DNA from: Bacillus mycoides
GTDB lineage: Bacteria; Bacillota; Bacilli; Bacillales; Bacillaceae_G
DNA length: 64,000 nucleotides
Assembly: GCF_001757995.1 (NCBI RefSeq)
Contig: NZ_LXLV01000062.1
Coordinates: 411,285-475,284, forward strand
Direction: 5' to 3'
Within the stretch, counting starts at the first letter, position 1; every line of letters starts with the position of its first letter. Position numbers and translations under genes: made by a program. The notes beneath the pieces were generated by a model. That model ran no database searches, was not told where the DNA came from, and saw nothing but the letters and a program-made list of their open reading frames with translations. This document shows positions 26,034-38,544 of this stretch, in pieces.

Positions 26034-26957
26034 ATGAAACGTTTTTTTACAGCATTGTTTACTATACTAGGTGCACTAACTGCGATTGGGATTTTCTTTA
26101 CAAATAAAGTTATGTACTTGAAGAAAAAAACAGAGGAAGAAGTTTTAGAACGCGAAACGCGAAAACATTTTCATTTGGACGATTTTAAGGCTATTCAAAA
26201 AGAAGAGGTTCACATCCCTTCTCAATTCGGATATGAACTTCATGGATATTACATGCCAGCTGGTCATTCTAATAAATTTATGATTTTTTGCCACGGTGTG
26301 ACTGTAAATAAAATGAACTCTGTTAAATATGCAAACTTATTTTTAAGCAGAGGATATAACGTATTTATTTATGATCATCGCCGTCATGGTAAAACTGGTG
26401 GTAAAACGACAAGCTACGGCTATTATGAGAAACATGATCTAAAGTCAGTAGTTGACTGGCTAAAAGATCGTTTTGGAACGAATATTACACTCGGAATTCA
26501 TGGGGAATCTATGGGTGCTGCAACTCTTCTTCAATATGCGGGACTTGTAGAAGATGGTGCCGATTTTTATATTGCTGATTGTCCTTTCTCTGATTTTTAT
26601 GGACAGTTACAACATCGTTTAAAGGTTGAATTTCATTTACCAAAATGGCCTTTATTACCTTTAGCAAATGCCTTTTTAAAAGTTCGTGACGGCTATACAA
26701 TTCGTGAAGTTTCACCAATTGATTGTATAAAAAATATTAACAATCCTGTTCTCTTTATTCATAGTAAAGATGATGACTATATTTTATCTGATATGACGAA
26801 ATCACTTTATGAAGCGAAAGAAAATAATAAACAGCTTTATATTGCAGAACATGGTGCACACGCTTGCTCTTATAATGAAAATAAAGAAGAGTACGAAGCT
26901 GCCATCGATCAATTTTTAAACACATATGTAAAAGAAACAAAAAACAGGCTTGCATAA
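26034..26957 (+). CDS. yqkD: Alpha/beta hydrolase, YqkD-like
   Basis: 307 residues beginning with a membrane anchor (FFTALFTILGALTAIGIFFT). HGVTVNKMNSVKYA, YDHRRHGKTGG, nucleophile elbow GIHGESMGAATL (Ser about 158), HSKDDDYI (Asp) and EHGAHACS (His) define the fold. Length and neighbourhood (yqkC next) agree with B. subtilis YqkD, whose substrate is unknown. GGAGGATGAGG precedes the ATG. Confidence 0.88.
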   Translation: MKRFFTALFTILGALTAIGIFFTNKVMYLKKKTEEEVLERETRKHFHLDDFKAIQKEEVHIPSQFGYELHGYYMPAGHSNKFMIFCHGVTVNKMNSVKYANLFLSRGYNVFIYDHRRHGKTGGKTTSYGYYEKHDLKSVVDWLKDRFGTNITLGIHGESMGAATLLQYAGLVEDGADFYIADCPFSDFYGQLQHRLKVEFHLPKWPLLPLANAFLKVRDGYTIREVSPIDCIKNINNPVLFIHSKDDDYILSDMTKSLYEAKENNKQLYIAEHGAHACSYNENKEEYEAAIDQFLNTYVKETKNRLA

Positions 26958-26969
26958 GCCTGTTTTTTT
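26939..26969. terminator. Bidirectional terminator
   Basis: AAAACAGGCTT and AAGCCTGTTTT pair around GCAT, overlapping the yqkD stop. Confidence 0.88.
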
Positions 26970-27213
26970 ACTGCGCTAAAACGTCTGTAACTTGTTCCAT
27001 ATTTTCAGAAATCCACTTTATTGCCTCATCTAGCGTCGGAAATTCCGTCGTTTGAAAGGTCACCTCATCTTGCAGTAACCAAACATCTTTCGGTTCTTGT
27101 CCTACACCTGCGATTGACCAATGAAGTAAACTATATGGATGATTATCATTCAAAAATGATGCCCACGTGCGCTCATTTGCAATATTTTGTAGTGTTCGTA
27201 ATTTTTTATCCAT
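26968..27213 (-). CDS. yqkC: YqkC-like protein (DUF2552)
   Basis: 81 residues starting [20 protein letters not shown] and containing [14 protein letters not shown] and [20 protein letters not shown]. Size, sequence style and location after yqkD match the YqkC/DUF2552 family. Soluble, no known function. The start has AAGATGG-rich sequence only, a weak ribosome site. Confidence 0.8.
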   Translation of the reverse strand: MDKKLRTLQNIANERTWASFLNDNHPYSLLHWSIAGVGQEPKDVWLLQDEVTFQTTEFPTLDEAIKWISENMEQVTDVLAQ

Positions 27214-27352
27214 CTTTCGTCACCTTACTCTAGTCAGTTATAAAAACTATTATAACACTCTCTTCTCTCTCAAACAAAGTGCTCTTTTTGTATTGTCAAG
27301 TACTCTCCTTGATTATATGATGAGATTAAGCGTTTGGGAAGGAGGGATAAGG

Positions 27353-27559
27353 TTGGCAAAAGTACAAATTAAAGTAAATGATAATGGCTCTTTTCGCGTT
27401 ACAGGGGACGTGGAATTAGTTGACTCACAAGGGAATGTATTCCCAGCAAAACCAGCATTTTCTTTATGTCGTTGTGGTTTATCGAAAAACATGCCTTATT
27501 GCGATGCTTCGCATAAAGGCAAATTCGAGTCTGTTGTTAGAGCACCAGAGACAGAATAG
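27353..27559 (+). CDS. CDGSH iron-sulfur domain protein
   Basis: 68 residues. The 2Fe-2S ligands are in CRCGLSKNMPYCDASHKGKF: three Cys and one His in the C-x-C-x-n-C-(D)-x-x-H arrangement of CDGSH/mitoNEET proteins. The N-terminal half is beta-rich (AKVQIKVNDNGSFRVTGDVE). TTG 27353 is chosen since GGAAGGAGGG lies 7 nt upstream; a longer upstream reading has no ribosome site. Likely a small redox or cluster-carrying protein. Confidence 0.88.
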   Translation: MAKVQIKVNDNGSFRVTGDVELVDSQGNVFPAKPAFSLCRCGLSKNMPYCDASHKGKFESVVRAPETE

Positions 27560-27570
27560 TTTTGTACGTA

Positions 27571-27600
27571 ACATGCACATTTTTTTGTGCATGTTTTTTT
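27571..27600 (+). terminator. Terminator of the CDGSH gene
   Basis: ACATGCACA and TGTGCATGT pair, then seven T's. Confidence 0.9.
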
Positions 27601-27717
27601 ACTATTAACACCGTATACTTACAACATTTCTACTGATTTTATCCCCATTCCTATTACATCTATTTTCACACAATTCTTCACATTCGAATATTTTTCACTT
27701 TGCTTTTTTCTTTTTTG

Positions 27718-27876
27718 TGCTATAATGTGAGCAAACAACATCCTTCGGGGTCGGGTGAAATTCCCAACCGGCGGTGATGAAGCGAAAGCTTCTAAGTCCG
27801 TGACCCGTTTTCAACTCGAAAACGGTGGATCTAGTGAAACTCTAGGGCCGACAGTATAGTCTGGATGGGAGAAGGA
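27718..27876 (+). promoter_or_regulatory. rib promoter and FMN riboswitch (RFN element)
   Basis: Extended -10 TGCTATAAT (27718-27726) starts a transcript that enters a complete RFN aptamer at 27740-27876. Conserved blocks are present: ATCCTTCGGGGTCGGGTG, CCCAACCGGCGGTGAT, AGTCCGTGAC, GGTGGATCTAGTGAAA, GGGCCGACAGTATAGTC, GGATGGGAGAAGGAT. P1 pairs ATCCTT (27740s) with AAGGAT (27872s). FMN binding is expected to end transcription at the hairpin at 28134. Confidence 0.95.
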
Positions 27877-27909
27877 TATGTTTTCTAGTAATTTTATATA
27901 GCGAATACA

Positions 27910-28002
27910 CTTTTATTTCAGTATGCATATTTTTAAAGTTTCATTTTGAATCTTTATATATGTTTTATTTTGTATACTTATGTTTCTATACTGAAATAAA
28001 AG
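27910..28002. repeat. 15-bp perfect inverted repeat inside the riboswitch expression platform
   Basis: CTTTTATTTCAGTAT (27910-27924) and ATACTGAAATAAAAG (27988-28002) are exact complements separated by 63 AT-rich nt. In RNA this forms a long hairpin between the aptamer and the terminator. It may be a spacer helix or the scar of a small inserted element. No target duplication was found. Confidence 0.8.
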
Positions 28003-28133
28003 GATACGACTAGCGTTGAAAGAATTTGATATTTTGCTAGGTTTTTTCCTTATGCCAAAATATCAGTCATCGTTAGGTTTCTTTCCTATACTTTCGTATT
28101 CGAACTATATTTCTAGAAATCACGTCTCCCAAA

Positions 28134-28164
28134 CCCCAAGGATTCTATATCCTTGGGGTTTTTT
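28134..28164 (+). terminator. Riboswitch-controlled terminator of the rib operon
   Basis: CCCCAAGGAT and ATCCTTGGGG form a 10-bp stem followed by six T's. The 5' arm could instead pair with ATCCTTCGGGG of aptamer P1 (27740s) with one bulged C, giving an antiterminator when FMN is absent. Confidence 0.88.
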
Positions 28165-28189
28165 GATTTTTTCAGGGGAGGTGAAGAGA

Positions 28190-29302
28190 ATGACAGATCA
28201 AGAATATATGAGGATTGCCTTGCAGTTAGCACAAGGTACAACTGGACAAACGAGTCCAAATCCTATGGTTGGTGCCGTTGTTGTAAAAGATGGCAACATT
28301 GTCGGAATGGGTGCCCACATGCGTGCTGGTGAAGAACATGCTGAAGTTCATGCTCTTCACATGGCTGGCAAAAGAGCAAAAGGTGCTACCGTTTATGTAA
28401 CACTTGAACCGTGTAGCCATTTTGGAAAAACACCGCCTTGCTGTGAATTACTCATTGAAAAGGGAGTTCAGCGTGTTGTAATTGCCACCCTTGATTGTAA
28501 TCCACTCGTTTCTGGTAATGGAAAAAGGAGATTAGAGGAAGCTGGAATCAAGGTGACTACTGGTGTTCTTGAAGCGGAAGCAACTTTATTAAATCGATAC
28601 TTTTTTCACTATATGAAAACGAAACGTCCATTTGTAACAATAAAAACAGCAATGAGCTTAGATGGAAAAACAGCGACTGTAACGGGGGAAAGTAAGTGGA
28701 TTACAAGTGAAGAAGCGCGAGCTGATGTTCACCAATATCGTCATATTCATGACGCTATCCTTGTCGGTGTGAATACAGTTATAACTGATAATCCACACTT
28801 AACAACACGAATTCCAAACGGAGGTAAACATCCTATACGCGTTATTTTAGATACCCACTTACGAACGCCGCCATCTTCTCATGTCATAACAGATGGCTTA
28901 GCTCCGACATGGATTATTGTCGGTAAAAATGTAAATAAAGAGAAAATAGCGTCTTATGAATCTAACAATATAGCTGTATTCCAAATGAAAACGAAGCAAA
29001 TTGAAATACAAGATGTCCTGTCCCTACTCGGGGAGAAACAAACTCTTTCTCTGTTCGTTGAAGGTGGTCAAACGGTACATGCAAACTTCTTAAAAACAAA
29101 TAGTTTTAATGAAATTGTGACCTATATAAGCCCGAAATTAATTGGTGGAAAAGATGCACCCACCTTATTTGGCGGAGCTGGTTTTTCGAAGTTACAAGAT
29201 GCACTTTCCTTAACAATTCAAGAGATGAAACAAATTGGTAATGATATAAAAATTGTTGCAACCTTAAAAAGCGAGGTGACAGAATGTTTACAGGAATTGT
29301 AG
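28190..29302 (+). CDS. ribD: Bifunctional riboflavin deaminase/reductase RibD
   Basis: 370 residues. The deaminase domain (1-145) has zinc ligands in HAEVHALHMAG and LEPCSHFGKTPPC; the reductase domain follows (FVTIKTAMSLDGKTATVTGE, IRVILDTHLRTP, FVEGGQTVHANFL). It performs the second and third steps from GTP to riboflavin. ATG 28190 is preceded by GGGGAGGTGAAG; an upstream in-frame ORF reading begins in the riboswitch terminator region and is not the gene. Confidence 0.95.
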   Translation: MTDQEYMRIALQLAQGTTGQTSPNPMVGAVVVKDGNIVGMGAHMRAGEEHAEVHALHMAGKRAKGATVYVTLEPCSHFGKTPPCCELLIEKGVQRVVIATLDCNPLVSGNGKRRLEEAGIKVTTGVLEAEATLLNRYFFHYMKTKRPFVTIKTAMSLDGKTATVTGESKWITSEEARADVHQYRHIHDAILVGVNTVITDNPHLTTRIPNGGKHPIRVILDTHLRTPPSSHVITDGLAPTWIIVGKNVNKEKIASYESNNIAVFQMKTKQIEIQDVLSLLGEKQTLSLFVEGGQTVHANFLKTNSFNEIVTYISPKLIGGKDAPTLFGGAGFSKLQDALSLTIQEMKQIGNDIKIVATLKSEVTECLQEL

Positions 29303-29928
29303 AAGAGTTAGGAACGATATCAAGCATGACTCAAAGTGGTGAAGCAATGAAGCTAACTATTAGCGCAAATCAAATTTTATCGGATGTTAAGCTCGGTGAT
29401 AGTATCGCAGTTAACGGCATTTGCTTAACAGTAACTACTTTTACGACTACTTCATTCACTGTTGATGCAATGCCTGAAACAATGAAAGCAACATCACTTC
29501 GTATGCTAAAGCCAAGTGCCAAAGTGAATTTAGAACGGGCAATGGCTGCGAACGGACGATTCGGTGGACATTTCGTCACCGGACATATCGATGGCATCGG
29601 TACGATTTTAACTAAAAAACAGCATTACAATGCCATCTATTACAAAATAGCAATTTCTGATGAATTACTACGCTATTGTTTGCATAAAGGATCCGTGGCT
29701 ATTGATGGCACTAGTTTAACAATATTTGATATAGACGAATCTTCAATTACAATTTCACTCATCCCCCACACAGTAAGCGAGTCTATAATCGGAGAAAAAA
29801 AAGCCGGGGACATCGTAAACATTGAGTGTGACATGATTGGAAAATATATTGAACGCTTTATTTCAAAGCCCGCAAAAAGAACAGATTCAATGACCGAAAG
29901 CTTTTTACAAGAAAACGGATTTCTATAA
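29284..29928 (+). CDS. ribE: Riboflavin synthase alpha chain
   Basis: 214 residues built from two similar barrels, as in all RibE: MFTGIVEELGTI...GDSIAVNGICLTV in the first and GHFVTGHIDGIGTI...GSVAIDGTSLTI in the second. It dismutates two 6,7-dimethyl-8-ribityllumazines to riboflavin. It overlaps ribD by 19 nt with its ribosome site (GCGAGGTGAC) inside ribD, so translation is coupled. Confidence 0.95.
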   Translation: MFTGIVEELGTISSMTQSGEAMKLTISANQILSDVKLGDSIAVNGICLTVTTFTTTSFTVDAMPETMKATSLRMLKPSAKVNLERAMAANGRFGGHFVTGHIDGIGTILTKKQHYNAIYYKIAISDELLRYCLHKGSVAIDGTSLTIFDIDESSITISLIPHTVSESIIGEKKAGDIVNIECDMIGKYIERFISKPAKRTDSMTESFLQENGFL

Positions 29929-29940
29929 GGGGGAAGCACA

Positions 29941-31134
29941 ATGTTTCATCGTATTGAAGAAGCTCTAGAAGATTTAAAACAAGGAAAAGTCGTTATCGTA
30001 TGTGATGATGAAAACCGAGAAAATGAAGGCGATTTTATTGCTTTAGCAGAGTACATTACACCAGAAACGATTAATTTTATGATTACACACGGTCGCGGTC
30101 TCGTTTGCGTACCGATTACGGAGCAATACGCAGAACGTCTACAGTTAGAACCAATGGTTTCTCATAATACAGATTCACATCATACTGCTTTTACAGTAAG
30201 CATCGATCACGTTTCTACAACAACAGGCATTAGTGCTCATGAGCGCGCTACAACAATACAGGAATTATTGAATCCCGCATCTAAAGGAACTGATTTTAAC
30301 CGCCCTGGACATATCTTTCCATTAATTGCGAAAGAAGGTGGCGTCCTTCGCCGCGCAGGTCATACAGAAGCTGCTGTTGATTTAGCAAAACTTTGCGGAG
30401 CAGAGCCAGCTGGCGTCATTTGCGAGATTATAAATGAAGATGGGACGATGGCACGTGTACCTGATTTACTAGAGTGTGCAAAACAATTTGATATAAAAAT
30501 GATTACAATTGAAGATTTAATTGCTTATCGCCGCCATCACGAAACACTTGTGACGAGGGAAGTGGAAATTACATTACCTACAGATTTCGGTACTTTTCAT
30601 GCAATTGGCTATTCTAACTCATTAGATATGAAAGAACATATCGCGCTCGTAAAAGGTGATATTTCAACAGGCGAACCTGTACTTGTACGCGTTCATTCAG
30701 AATGCTTAACAGGAGATGTATTTGGTTCGTGCCGCTGTGATTGCGGACCACAGCTACATGCTGCACTTGCTCAAATTGAGCGTGAAGGAAAAGGCGTTCT
30801 TCTCTATATGAGACAAGAAGGACGAGGCATTGGCCTCCTTAATAAGCTTCGCGCTTATAAGTTACAGGAAGAAGGGTTAGATACTGTAGAAGCAAATGAA
30901 AAACTTGGGTTCCCAGCTGATCTTCGTGATTACGGTATTGGCGCTCAAATTTTAAAAGATTTAGGCTTACAAAGTTTACGATTATTAACGAATAACCCGC
31001 GAAAAATTGCTGGCTTACAAGGTTACGATTTAGAAGTAACCGAGCGTGTACCGTTGCAAATGCCAACAAAAGAAGAAAATAAAACGTATTTACAAACGAA
31101 AGTAAGCAAATTAGGACATTTACTAAACTTATAA
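29941..31134 (+). CDS. ribBA: Bifunctional DHBP synthase / GTP cyclohydrolase II
   Basis: 397 residues. The DHBP synthase half (1-200) has [12 protein letters not shown] and [14 protein letters not shown]; the cyclohydrolase II half has the zinc site in [17 protein letters not shown] and the catalytic [12 protein letters not shown]. One protein makes both precursors of lumazine, from ribulose-5-phosphate and GTP. GGGGGAAGC precedes ATG 29941, 12 nt after ribE. Confidence 0.95.
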   Translation: MFHRIEEALEDLKQGKVVIVCDDENRENEGDFIALAEYITPETINFMITHGRGLVCVPITEQYAERLQLEPMVSHNTDSHHTAFTVSIDHVSTTTGISAHERATTIQELLNPASKGTDFNRPGHIFPLIAKEGGVLRRAGHTEAAVDLAKLCGAEPAGVICEIINEDGTMARVPDLLECAKQFDIKMITIEDLIAYRRHHETLVTREVEITLPTDFGTFHAIGYSNSLDMKEHIALVKGDISTGEPVLVRVHSECLTGDVFGSCRCDCGPQLHAALAQIEREGKGVLLYMRQEGRGIGLLNKLRAYKLQEEGLDTVEANEKLGFPADLRDYGIGAQILKDLGLQSLRLLTNNPRKIAGLQGYDLEVTERVPLQMPTKEENKTYLQTKVSKLGHLLNL

Positions 31135-31152
31135 TTAAGGGAGAGATAAATT

Positions 31153-31614
31153 ATGGTATTCGAAGGTCATTTAGTTGGTACAGGATTAAAAGTTGGGGTT
31201 GTTGTTGGACGTTTTAATGAGTTTATTACAAGTAAGTTACTTGGCGGAGCTTTAGATGGATTAAAGCGTCACGGTGTAGAAGAAAATGATATTGATGTTG
31301 CATGGGTTCCTGGTGCATTTGAAATTCCTTTAATCGCTAAAAAGATGGCTGGTAGCGGAAAATATGATGCTGTTATTACATTAGGTACAGTAATTCGTGG
31401 TGCTACAACGCATTACGATTACGTTTGTAATGAAGTAGCAAAAGGTGTTGCCTCTTTATCACTACAAACAGACATTCCAGTTATTTTCGGTGTATTAACG
31501 ACAGAAACAATTGAACAAGCGATTGAACGTGCAGGTACAAAAGCTGGCAATAAAGGCTATGAATCAGCAGTTGCTGCGATCGAAATGGCTCATTTATCAA
31601 AACAATGGGCTTAA
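31153..31614 (+). CDS. ribH: 6,7-dimethyl-8-ribityllumazine synthase
   Basis: 153 residues. Substrate-binding loops [41 protein letters not shown] and [11 protein letters not shown] are all present. It forms the 60-mer shell typical of Bacillus lumazine synthase, in which RibE is housed. AAGGGAGAG lies before the ATG. Last gene of ribD-ribE-ribBA-ribH; a terminator follows. Confidence 0.95.
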   Translation: MVFEGHLVGTGLKVGVVVGRFNEFITSKLLGGALDGLKRHGVEENDIDVAWVPGAFEIPLIAKKMAGSGKYDAVITLGTVIRGATTHYDYVCNEVAKGVASLSLQTDIPVIFGVLTTETIEQAIERAGTKAGNKGYESAVAAIEMAHLSKQWA

Positions 31615-31640
31615 AAAAAAGAGGCTGCGGCCTCTTTTTT
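31615..31640. terminator. Bidirectional terminator
   Basis: AAAAAAGAGGC and GCCTCTTTTTT pair around TGCG after ribH; it also serves the convergent gene at 31639. Confidence 0.9.
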
Positions 31641-31959
31641 ATTTTCTCACCTTTTTTCTTACATCTTCTATTAATTCATCCATCGTTTTTCCTTCTGTTT
31701 TTATACGAAGAGTTTGTGCTGTTCTCCACACATTTTCTCTCTTTTTCGCTTCTTCTATAATAGAAATTTCCTTCCTCACTTCTTTTAAATCTTTTCCTTC
31801 TGTTTCAAGTCCAAAATGTTCAGCTTTCGTTCGAAAATGCTGTTCAATTCTTTGTTGCATTTCTTTTTGTTCAGGATTTTCAGCCGCTTTAACTGGATCA
31901 GCACTTATCGCTTTTATTAAAATCAGACAAGTCATAATGGCTAATATGTATTTGTACAT
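31639..31959 (-). CDS. Small exported protein with two TEGK repeats
   Basis: 106 residues: a signal peptide (MYKYILAIMTCLILIKAISA) and a helical, charged mature part. Two repeats of about 25-30 residues occur: AEHFGLETEGKDLKEVRKEI and AQTLRIKTEGKTMDELIEDV. The same repeat is found twice in the protein at 38044, so these are paralogues on either side of the biotin operon. It also recalls the DUF2680/YckD-type small exported proteins. Function unknown. Confidence 0.7.
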   Translation of the reverse strand: MYKYILAIMTCLILIKAISADPVKAAENPEQKEMQQRIEQHFRTKAEHFGLETEGKDLKEVRKEISIIEEAKKRENVWRTAQTLRIKTEGKTMDELIEDVRKKVRK

Positions 31960-32098
31960 GTAAAATCCTCCAACCCGATATAAATTACATTTTTACTATG
32001 TACAATTAGAGCTTGGAAAATTCGTCCACAAAAATTATTTTCTCGTCCAAAAGCGACTACTATCAAGCGTTAATGGACTTTTATTACATTTTATTTAC

Positions 32099-32131
32099 AA
32101 AAAAAGCAAACCCTTTAAAGAGTTTGCTTTT
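32099..32131 (-). terminator. Terminator of the biotin operon
   Basis: AAAAGCAAAC and GTTTGCTTTT pair around a 10-nt loop; T's follow on the minus strand. Confidence 0.85.
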
Positions 32132-32139
32132 CATCTATC

Positions 32140-33138
32140 TTATAGTGCACATTCTTCAATCTCAAATCCTAAATCTTCAATCATACCCCAGTCCGCAGTC
32201 GGCTCTTGTCCAGCTGTTGTTAAATAGTCCCCGACAAAGATAGAGTTTGCTGCAAATAAACCAAGTGGCTGTACAGAACGTAAATTAAGTTCTCGGCCTC
32301 CTGAAATACGAATTTCTTTTGTTGGATTTACAAAACGCATCATCGCCAGCACTTTTAAACATTCTACAGGTGTTAATTCTTTTTGCCCTTCAAGCGGAGT
32401 ACCCTTTACAGCAACAAGGAAATTACATGGAATAGAATCCGCATCTAAACGTTGTAATTCAAATGCAATTTCAGCACGCTGCTCAATCGTTTCTCCCATT
32501 CCGAAAATTGCCCCAGAGCATGGCGAAATACCGGCTTGCTTCGCTTTTTGGACTGTATCAACACGATCGTCATACGTATGCGTTGAACAAATGCTATCAT
32601 AATTGTTGGCATGCGTATTTAAATTGTGGTTATAACGATGCACACCAGCTTCTGCTAACTGACCTGCTTGATCTTCATTTAAAAATCCTAAACAACAGCA
32701 AATTTTTAAATCTGTCGTTTCACGAATTTCCTTAACTGCTCCAATAACGTGATTTACTTCTTTATCCGTTGGACGACGACCAGATGCAACAATACAATAT
32801 GTACCTGCTTTACGACGAATTGCTTCGTGCGCTCCTTCAACAATTTTCTCTTGTGTCAACCATGCATACTTATCAATCGGTGCTTCTGAAATAATAGACT
32901 GTGAACAATACCCGCAATCTTCAGGACATAATCCAGATTTCGTATTTATAATCATGTTCAACTTTACTTTCTTACCAAAATGATGATGGCGAATGATGTA
33001 AGCTGCATTCATAATTTCTAAAACCTCTGTATCATCAGCTTCTAATATTGCAATTGCATCTTCTTTCGTAATCATTTTCTCTTCTACTACGTCGTATGCA
33101 AGTTTTTTCCAATCCCTTTTTGTTTGCACTTGTTTCAT
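32140..33138 (-). CDS. bioB: Biotin synthase
   Basis: 332 residues. The radical-SAM CxxxCxxC cluster is in GLCPEDCGYCSQS (about 69-81); YNHNLNTHANNYDSICSTHT and the 2Fe-2S Cys and Arg residues downstream are present. It inserts sulfur into dethiobiotin, last step of the pathway. The start codon is 1 nt after the bioC stop (TGAAATG). Final gene of bioA-D-F-H-C-B. Confidence 0.96.
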   Translation of the reverse strand: MKQVQTKRDWKKLAYDVVEEKMITKEDAIAILEADDTEVLEIMNAAYIIRHHHFGKKVKLNMIINTKSGLCPEDCGYCSQSIISEAPIDKYAWLTQEKIVEGAHEAIRRKAGTYCIVASGRRPTDKEVNHVIGAVKEIRETTDLKICCCLGFLNEDQAGQLAEAGVHRYNHNLNTHANNYDSICSTHTYDDRVDTVQKAKQAGISPCSGAIFGMGETIEQRAEIAFELQRLDADSIPCNFLVAVKGTPLEGQKELTPVECLKVLAMMRFVNPTKEIRISGGRELNLRSVQPLGLFAANSIFVGDYLTTAGQEPTADWGMIEDLGFEIEECAL

Positions 33139-33139
33139 T

Positions 33140-33949
33140 TCATCTCTTCCCCTCTTTTGTTATATACGTAAATAAAGCATGATATGTTGCTACTATCCCT
33201 TCTTTTTCCGTGAAGTCTCTTTCGTATATACGAAGCATCGTACGAAAGAGTGAAGGGCTTTGACAATAAGACTCTTCATTACTATTGGTCGCTCCTACTT
33301 TTCGAATAGAATGTAGGAATTCCCTAACTTCTGCAAATCTTTCTATGTAACATGTTTCAGAAACATATACATCTCCTAATGGATTTTTGCATATATTTAC
33401 TAATTGTTCTTTCGAAACGAAGCGTTGTCCAATTGAAGTACAATTGTGTATCCCCTTTTCTTTCTTAGCACGTTGGAAAGACGTATGTAATTCTTGAAAA
33501 GTTGCATTACCAAACGTTGAAAATAATAATATTCCCTCTTCAGACAAATGGTTAAATAAATTTTTCACTGTCGCTTTTAAATCATTTAGCCATTGAAATG
33601 TAGCATTTGAAATAATGACATCATATGAATCTTCTAATTTTAATTGTTCAATATCTTCACATCGGAACATCACATTTTCCACATTATTTCTAGTTTTCGC
33701 GACTGCAATCATCTCATTAGCAAAATCAATGGCTGTAATATGCGCTTTCGGAAATAAATTTGATAATTGCTCTGTTACATATCCAGTTCCGCATCCAAGT
33801 TCTAAAATACGTATCGATGATGCTTCACTATACCGTTCCTTCAATGTAGGAAGTAACGAATGTGCCATCTTTTTTTGTACGTTTGCATATTGATCGTAAG
33901 ATACCGCCGCCCCGTTAAACCGTTTTTGCAGTAACGTTTTGTTGATCAT
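33140..33949 (-). CDS. bioC: Malonyl-ACP O-methyltransferase
   Basis: 269 residues. SAM-binding motif I LELGCGTGYVTEQLSNLFP (about 49-67), then ITAIDFANEMI, FRCEDIEQL and DVIISNATFQWLND, a typical BioC class I methyltransferase. It methylates malonyl-ACP so that fatty acid synthase can build pimeloyl-ACP methyl ester. It overlaps the bioH-like gene by 35 nt. B. subtilis uses BioI/BioW instead, so this is the E. coli-like route. Confidence 0.92.
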   Translation of the reverse strand: MINKTLLQKRFNGAAVSYDQYANVQKKMAHSLLPTLKERYSEASSIRILELGCGTGYVTEQLSNLFPKAHITAIDFANEMIAVAKTRNNVENVMFRCEDIEQLKLEDSYDVIISNATFQWLNDLKATVKNLFNHLSEEGILLFSTFGNATFQELHTSFQRAKKEKGIHNCTSIGQRFVSKEQLVNICKNPLGDVYVSETCYIERFAEVREFLHSIRKVGATNSNEESYCQSPSLFRTMLRIYERDFTEKEGIVATYHALFTYITKEGKR

Positions 33950-34651
33950 GTCGTATCCCCTCTACAAATTGAATAATTTCATTTGCGCAATATTCAAAAT
34001 TCGTTACGCATAATGCATGCCCTGCCTCGCTTACTACTTTTAGCTTAGCATTCGTATTCTCTGTCATACTATGAGCTGCGGATAATGGACATATCACATC
34101 CTGTTCTCCATGAAGAAGTAACAACGGGACTTTGACATCTGTTAATTCGTTTCTCATATCTGTTTCTATTAAATAATCTAAGCCTAATTGTAAAGACTGA
34201 ATCGAGTCTCCTTTAAAATTCAGCGCAATCTCTTCAAAACTCGTATTCTCCTTCAGCTCATTTTTTGTAAACATATTTTCATAGAAACGCTTCAAAGTAT
34301 CTTCTTTCTTTCTCGTTAAATTCTTTTTCATACGTTCTACATGTAAAGAATTCCACCCACTTGTATAGTCACTTGTATTGGTAAATTTAGCAGTGCCACC
34401 TATTAAAACTATACCTTTTGCCTTAATCTTTTTATAAGATTGGATAGCCGCTAGCGCTCCTAATGACCACCCAACTAAAATCACATTTTCATCATTTGCT
34501 GCATCTATGATGCGCCCCGCAAATTCACTACTTTCTTTCACATTACGCCACTCTACACATTGAACAGAATATCCTTTAAAATACGGCAGAACTAAAGTCC
34601 AAACATCTTCTTCCATTCCCCATCCAGGAATAAAAATAATCTTCAGCTCTT

Positions 34652-34655
<4 letters not shown>
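33915..34655 (-). CDS. bioH: BioH-like pimeloyl-ACP methyl ester carboxylesterase
   Basis: 246 residues, alpha/beta hydrolase: [10 protein letters not shown] (oxyanion hole), [13 protein letters not shown] (Ser nucleophile about 74), [12 protein letters not shown] (Asp) and [10 protein letters not shown] (His). Location between bioF and bioC and 4-nt overlap with bioF (ATGA) argue that it frees pimeloyl-ACP from its methyl ester as BioH does. Sequence similarity to E. coli BioH looks modest, so the symbol rests on context and triad. Confidence 0.8.
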
Positions 34656-37921
<3,266 letters not shown>

Positions 37922-37933
37922 AATTGTCACCCC

Positions 37934-37986
37934 TAATGTTAACTTGTTTATAAATATAGTTAACATTAAAAATAAATGACTGTCAA
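37934..37986 (-). promoter_or_regulatory. bio promoter with BirA operator
   Basis: TAATGTTAAC (37934-37943) and GTTAACATTA (37959-37968) form a perfect 10-bp inverted repeat with a 15-nt spacer, the usual BirA operator architecture. TTGACA on the minus strand (37986-37981) is the -35, placing the -10 inside the operator. Biotinyl-AMP-bound BirA is expected to repress here. Confidence 0.9.
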
Positions 37987-38004
37987 TTATTTTTAAATCA
38001 AATA

Positions 38005-38044
38005 GTTCTTAAAAAAGAACAACTTATCATACGATAAGTTGTTC
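38005..38044 (-). terminator. Terminator of the small exported protein gene
   Basis: GAACAACTTATC (38017-38028) and GATAAGTTGTTC (38033-38044) form a 12-bp stem, followed on the minus strand by TTTTTT; it insulates the bio promoter. Confidence 0.9.
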
Positions 38045-38400
38045 TACTTTCCATGTTGTATCTTTCCAATTTCTAAAATAATCTCTTCATCTTTTTTTCC
38101 TTCTGTATCAATTCCAAGTTGCTTAGCATGTTCAATTAATAAATCATGGCGCTGCTCAAACCTAGCGGTATCTACTTCTTTCGTAATCTCTTCTTTTGTT
38201 TTCCCCTCAGTAGAAACTCCTAGTTTCGCAGCTGTTTTTGCCATCGATTTCTTCTCTTCAGTTTCTTTCACTTTCTTCACTTCTGACTGCTGTATTTGCT
38301 TTTGTTTCGACTGCTCTGATTCAGCTGCAAAAGCTGTGTAAATTCCAGCACTTCCGCCAACGACTAGTAAGGTGGTAAAAAGAATTATTTTTTTCTTCAC
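38044..38400 (-). CDS. Small exported protein with two TEGK repeats, paralogue of 31639
   Basis: 118 residues from GTG 38400, which has GGGGAGG 5 nt upstream. Signal peptide VKKKIILFTTLLVVGGSAG then AFAA; mature part charged and helical. Repeats AAKLGVSTEGKTKEEITKEV and AKQLGIDTEGKKDEEIILEI match those in the protein at 31639. No known function; such small secreted proteins are often envelope-related. Confidence 0.7.
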   Translation of the reverse strand: MKKKIILFTTLLVVGGSAGIYTAFAAESEQSKQKQIQQSEVKKVKETEEKKSMAKTAAKLGVSTEGKTKEEITKEVDTARFEQRHDLLIEHAKQLGIDTEGKKDEEIILEIGKIQHGK

Positions 38401-38495
38401 TCTTTCCTCCCCTTTCAAATTCATTATAACGCACATTTTCACAGTATTAAAAACATTTCTCCTTTATTTCCCTATAAAAATATTAAACATTTTTA

Positions 38496-38523
38496 TTGAC
38501 ATGTATGATGAATATATGATAAA
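38496..38523 (+). promoter_or_regulatory. Promoter of the T-box leader
   Basis: TTGACA (38496-38501), 16-nt spacer, GATAAA (38518-38523); TATGAT at 38515-38520 is another possible -10. Confidence 0.55.
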
Positions 38524-38544
38524 AATTTAACTAACATCATATGA

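Noticed and set aside
28016-28189. N-terminal extension of RibD by 58 codons
   Set aside because: It covers the riboswitch terminator and lacks a ribosome site; the ATG at 28190 has a strong one and starts with the conserved RibD N-terminus.
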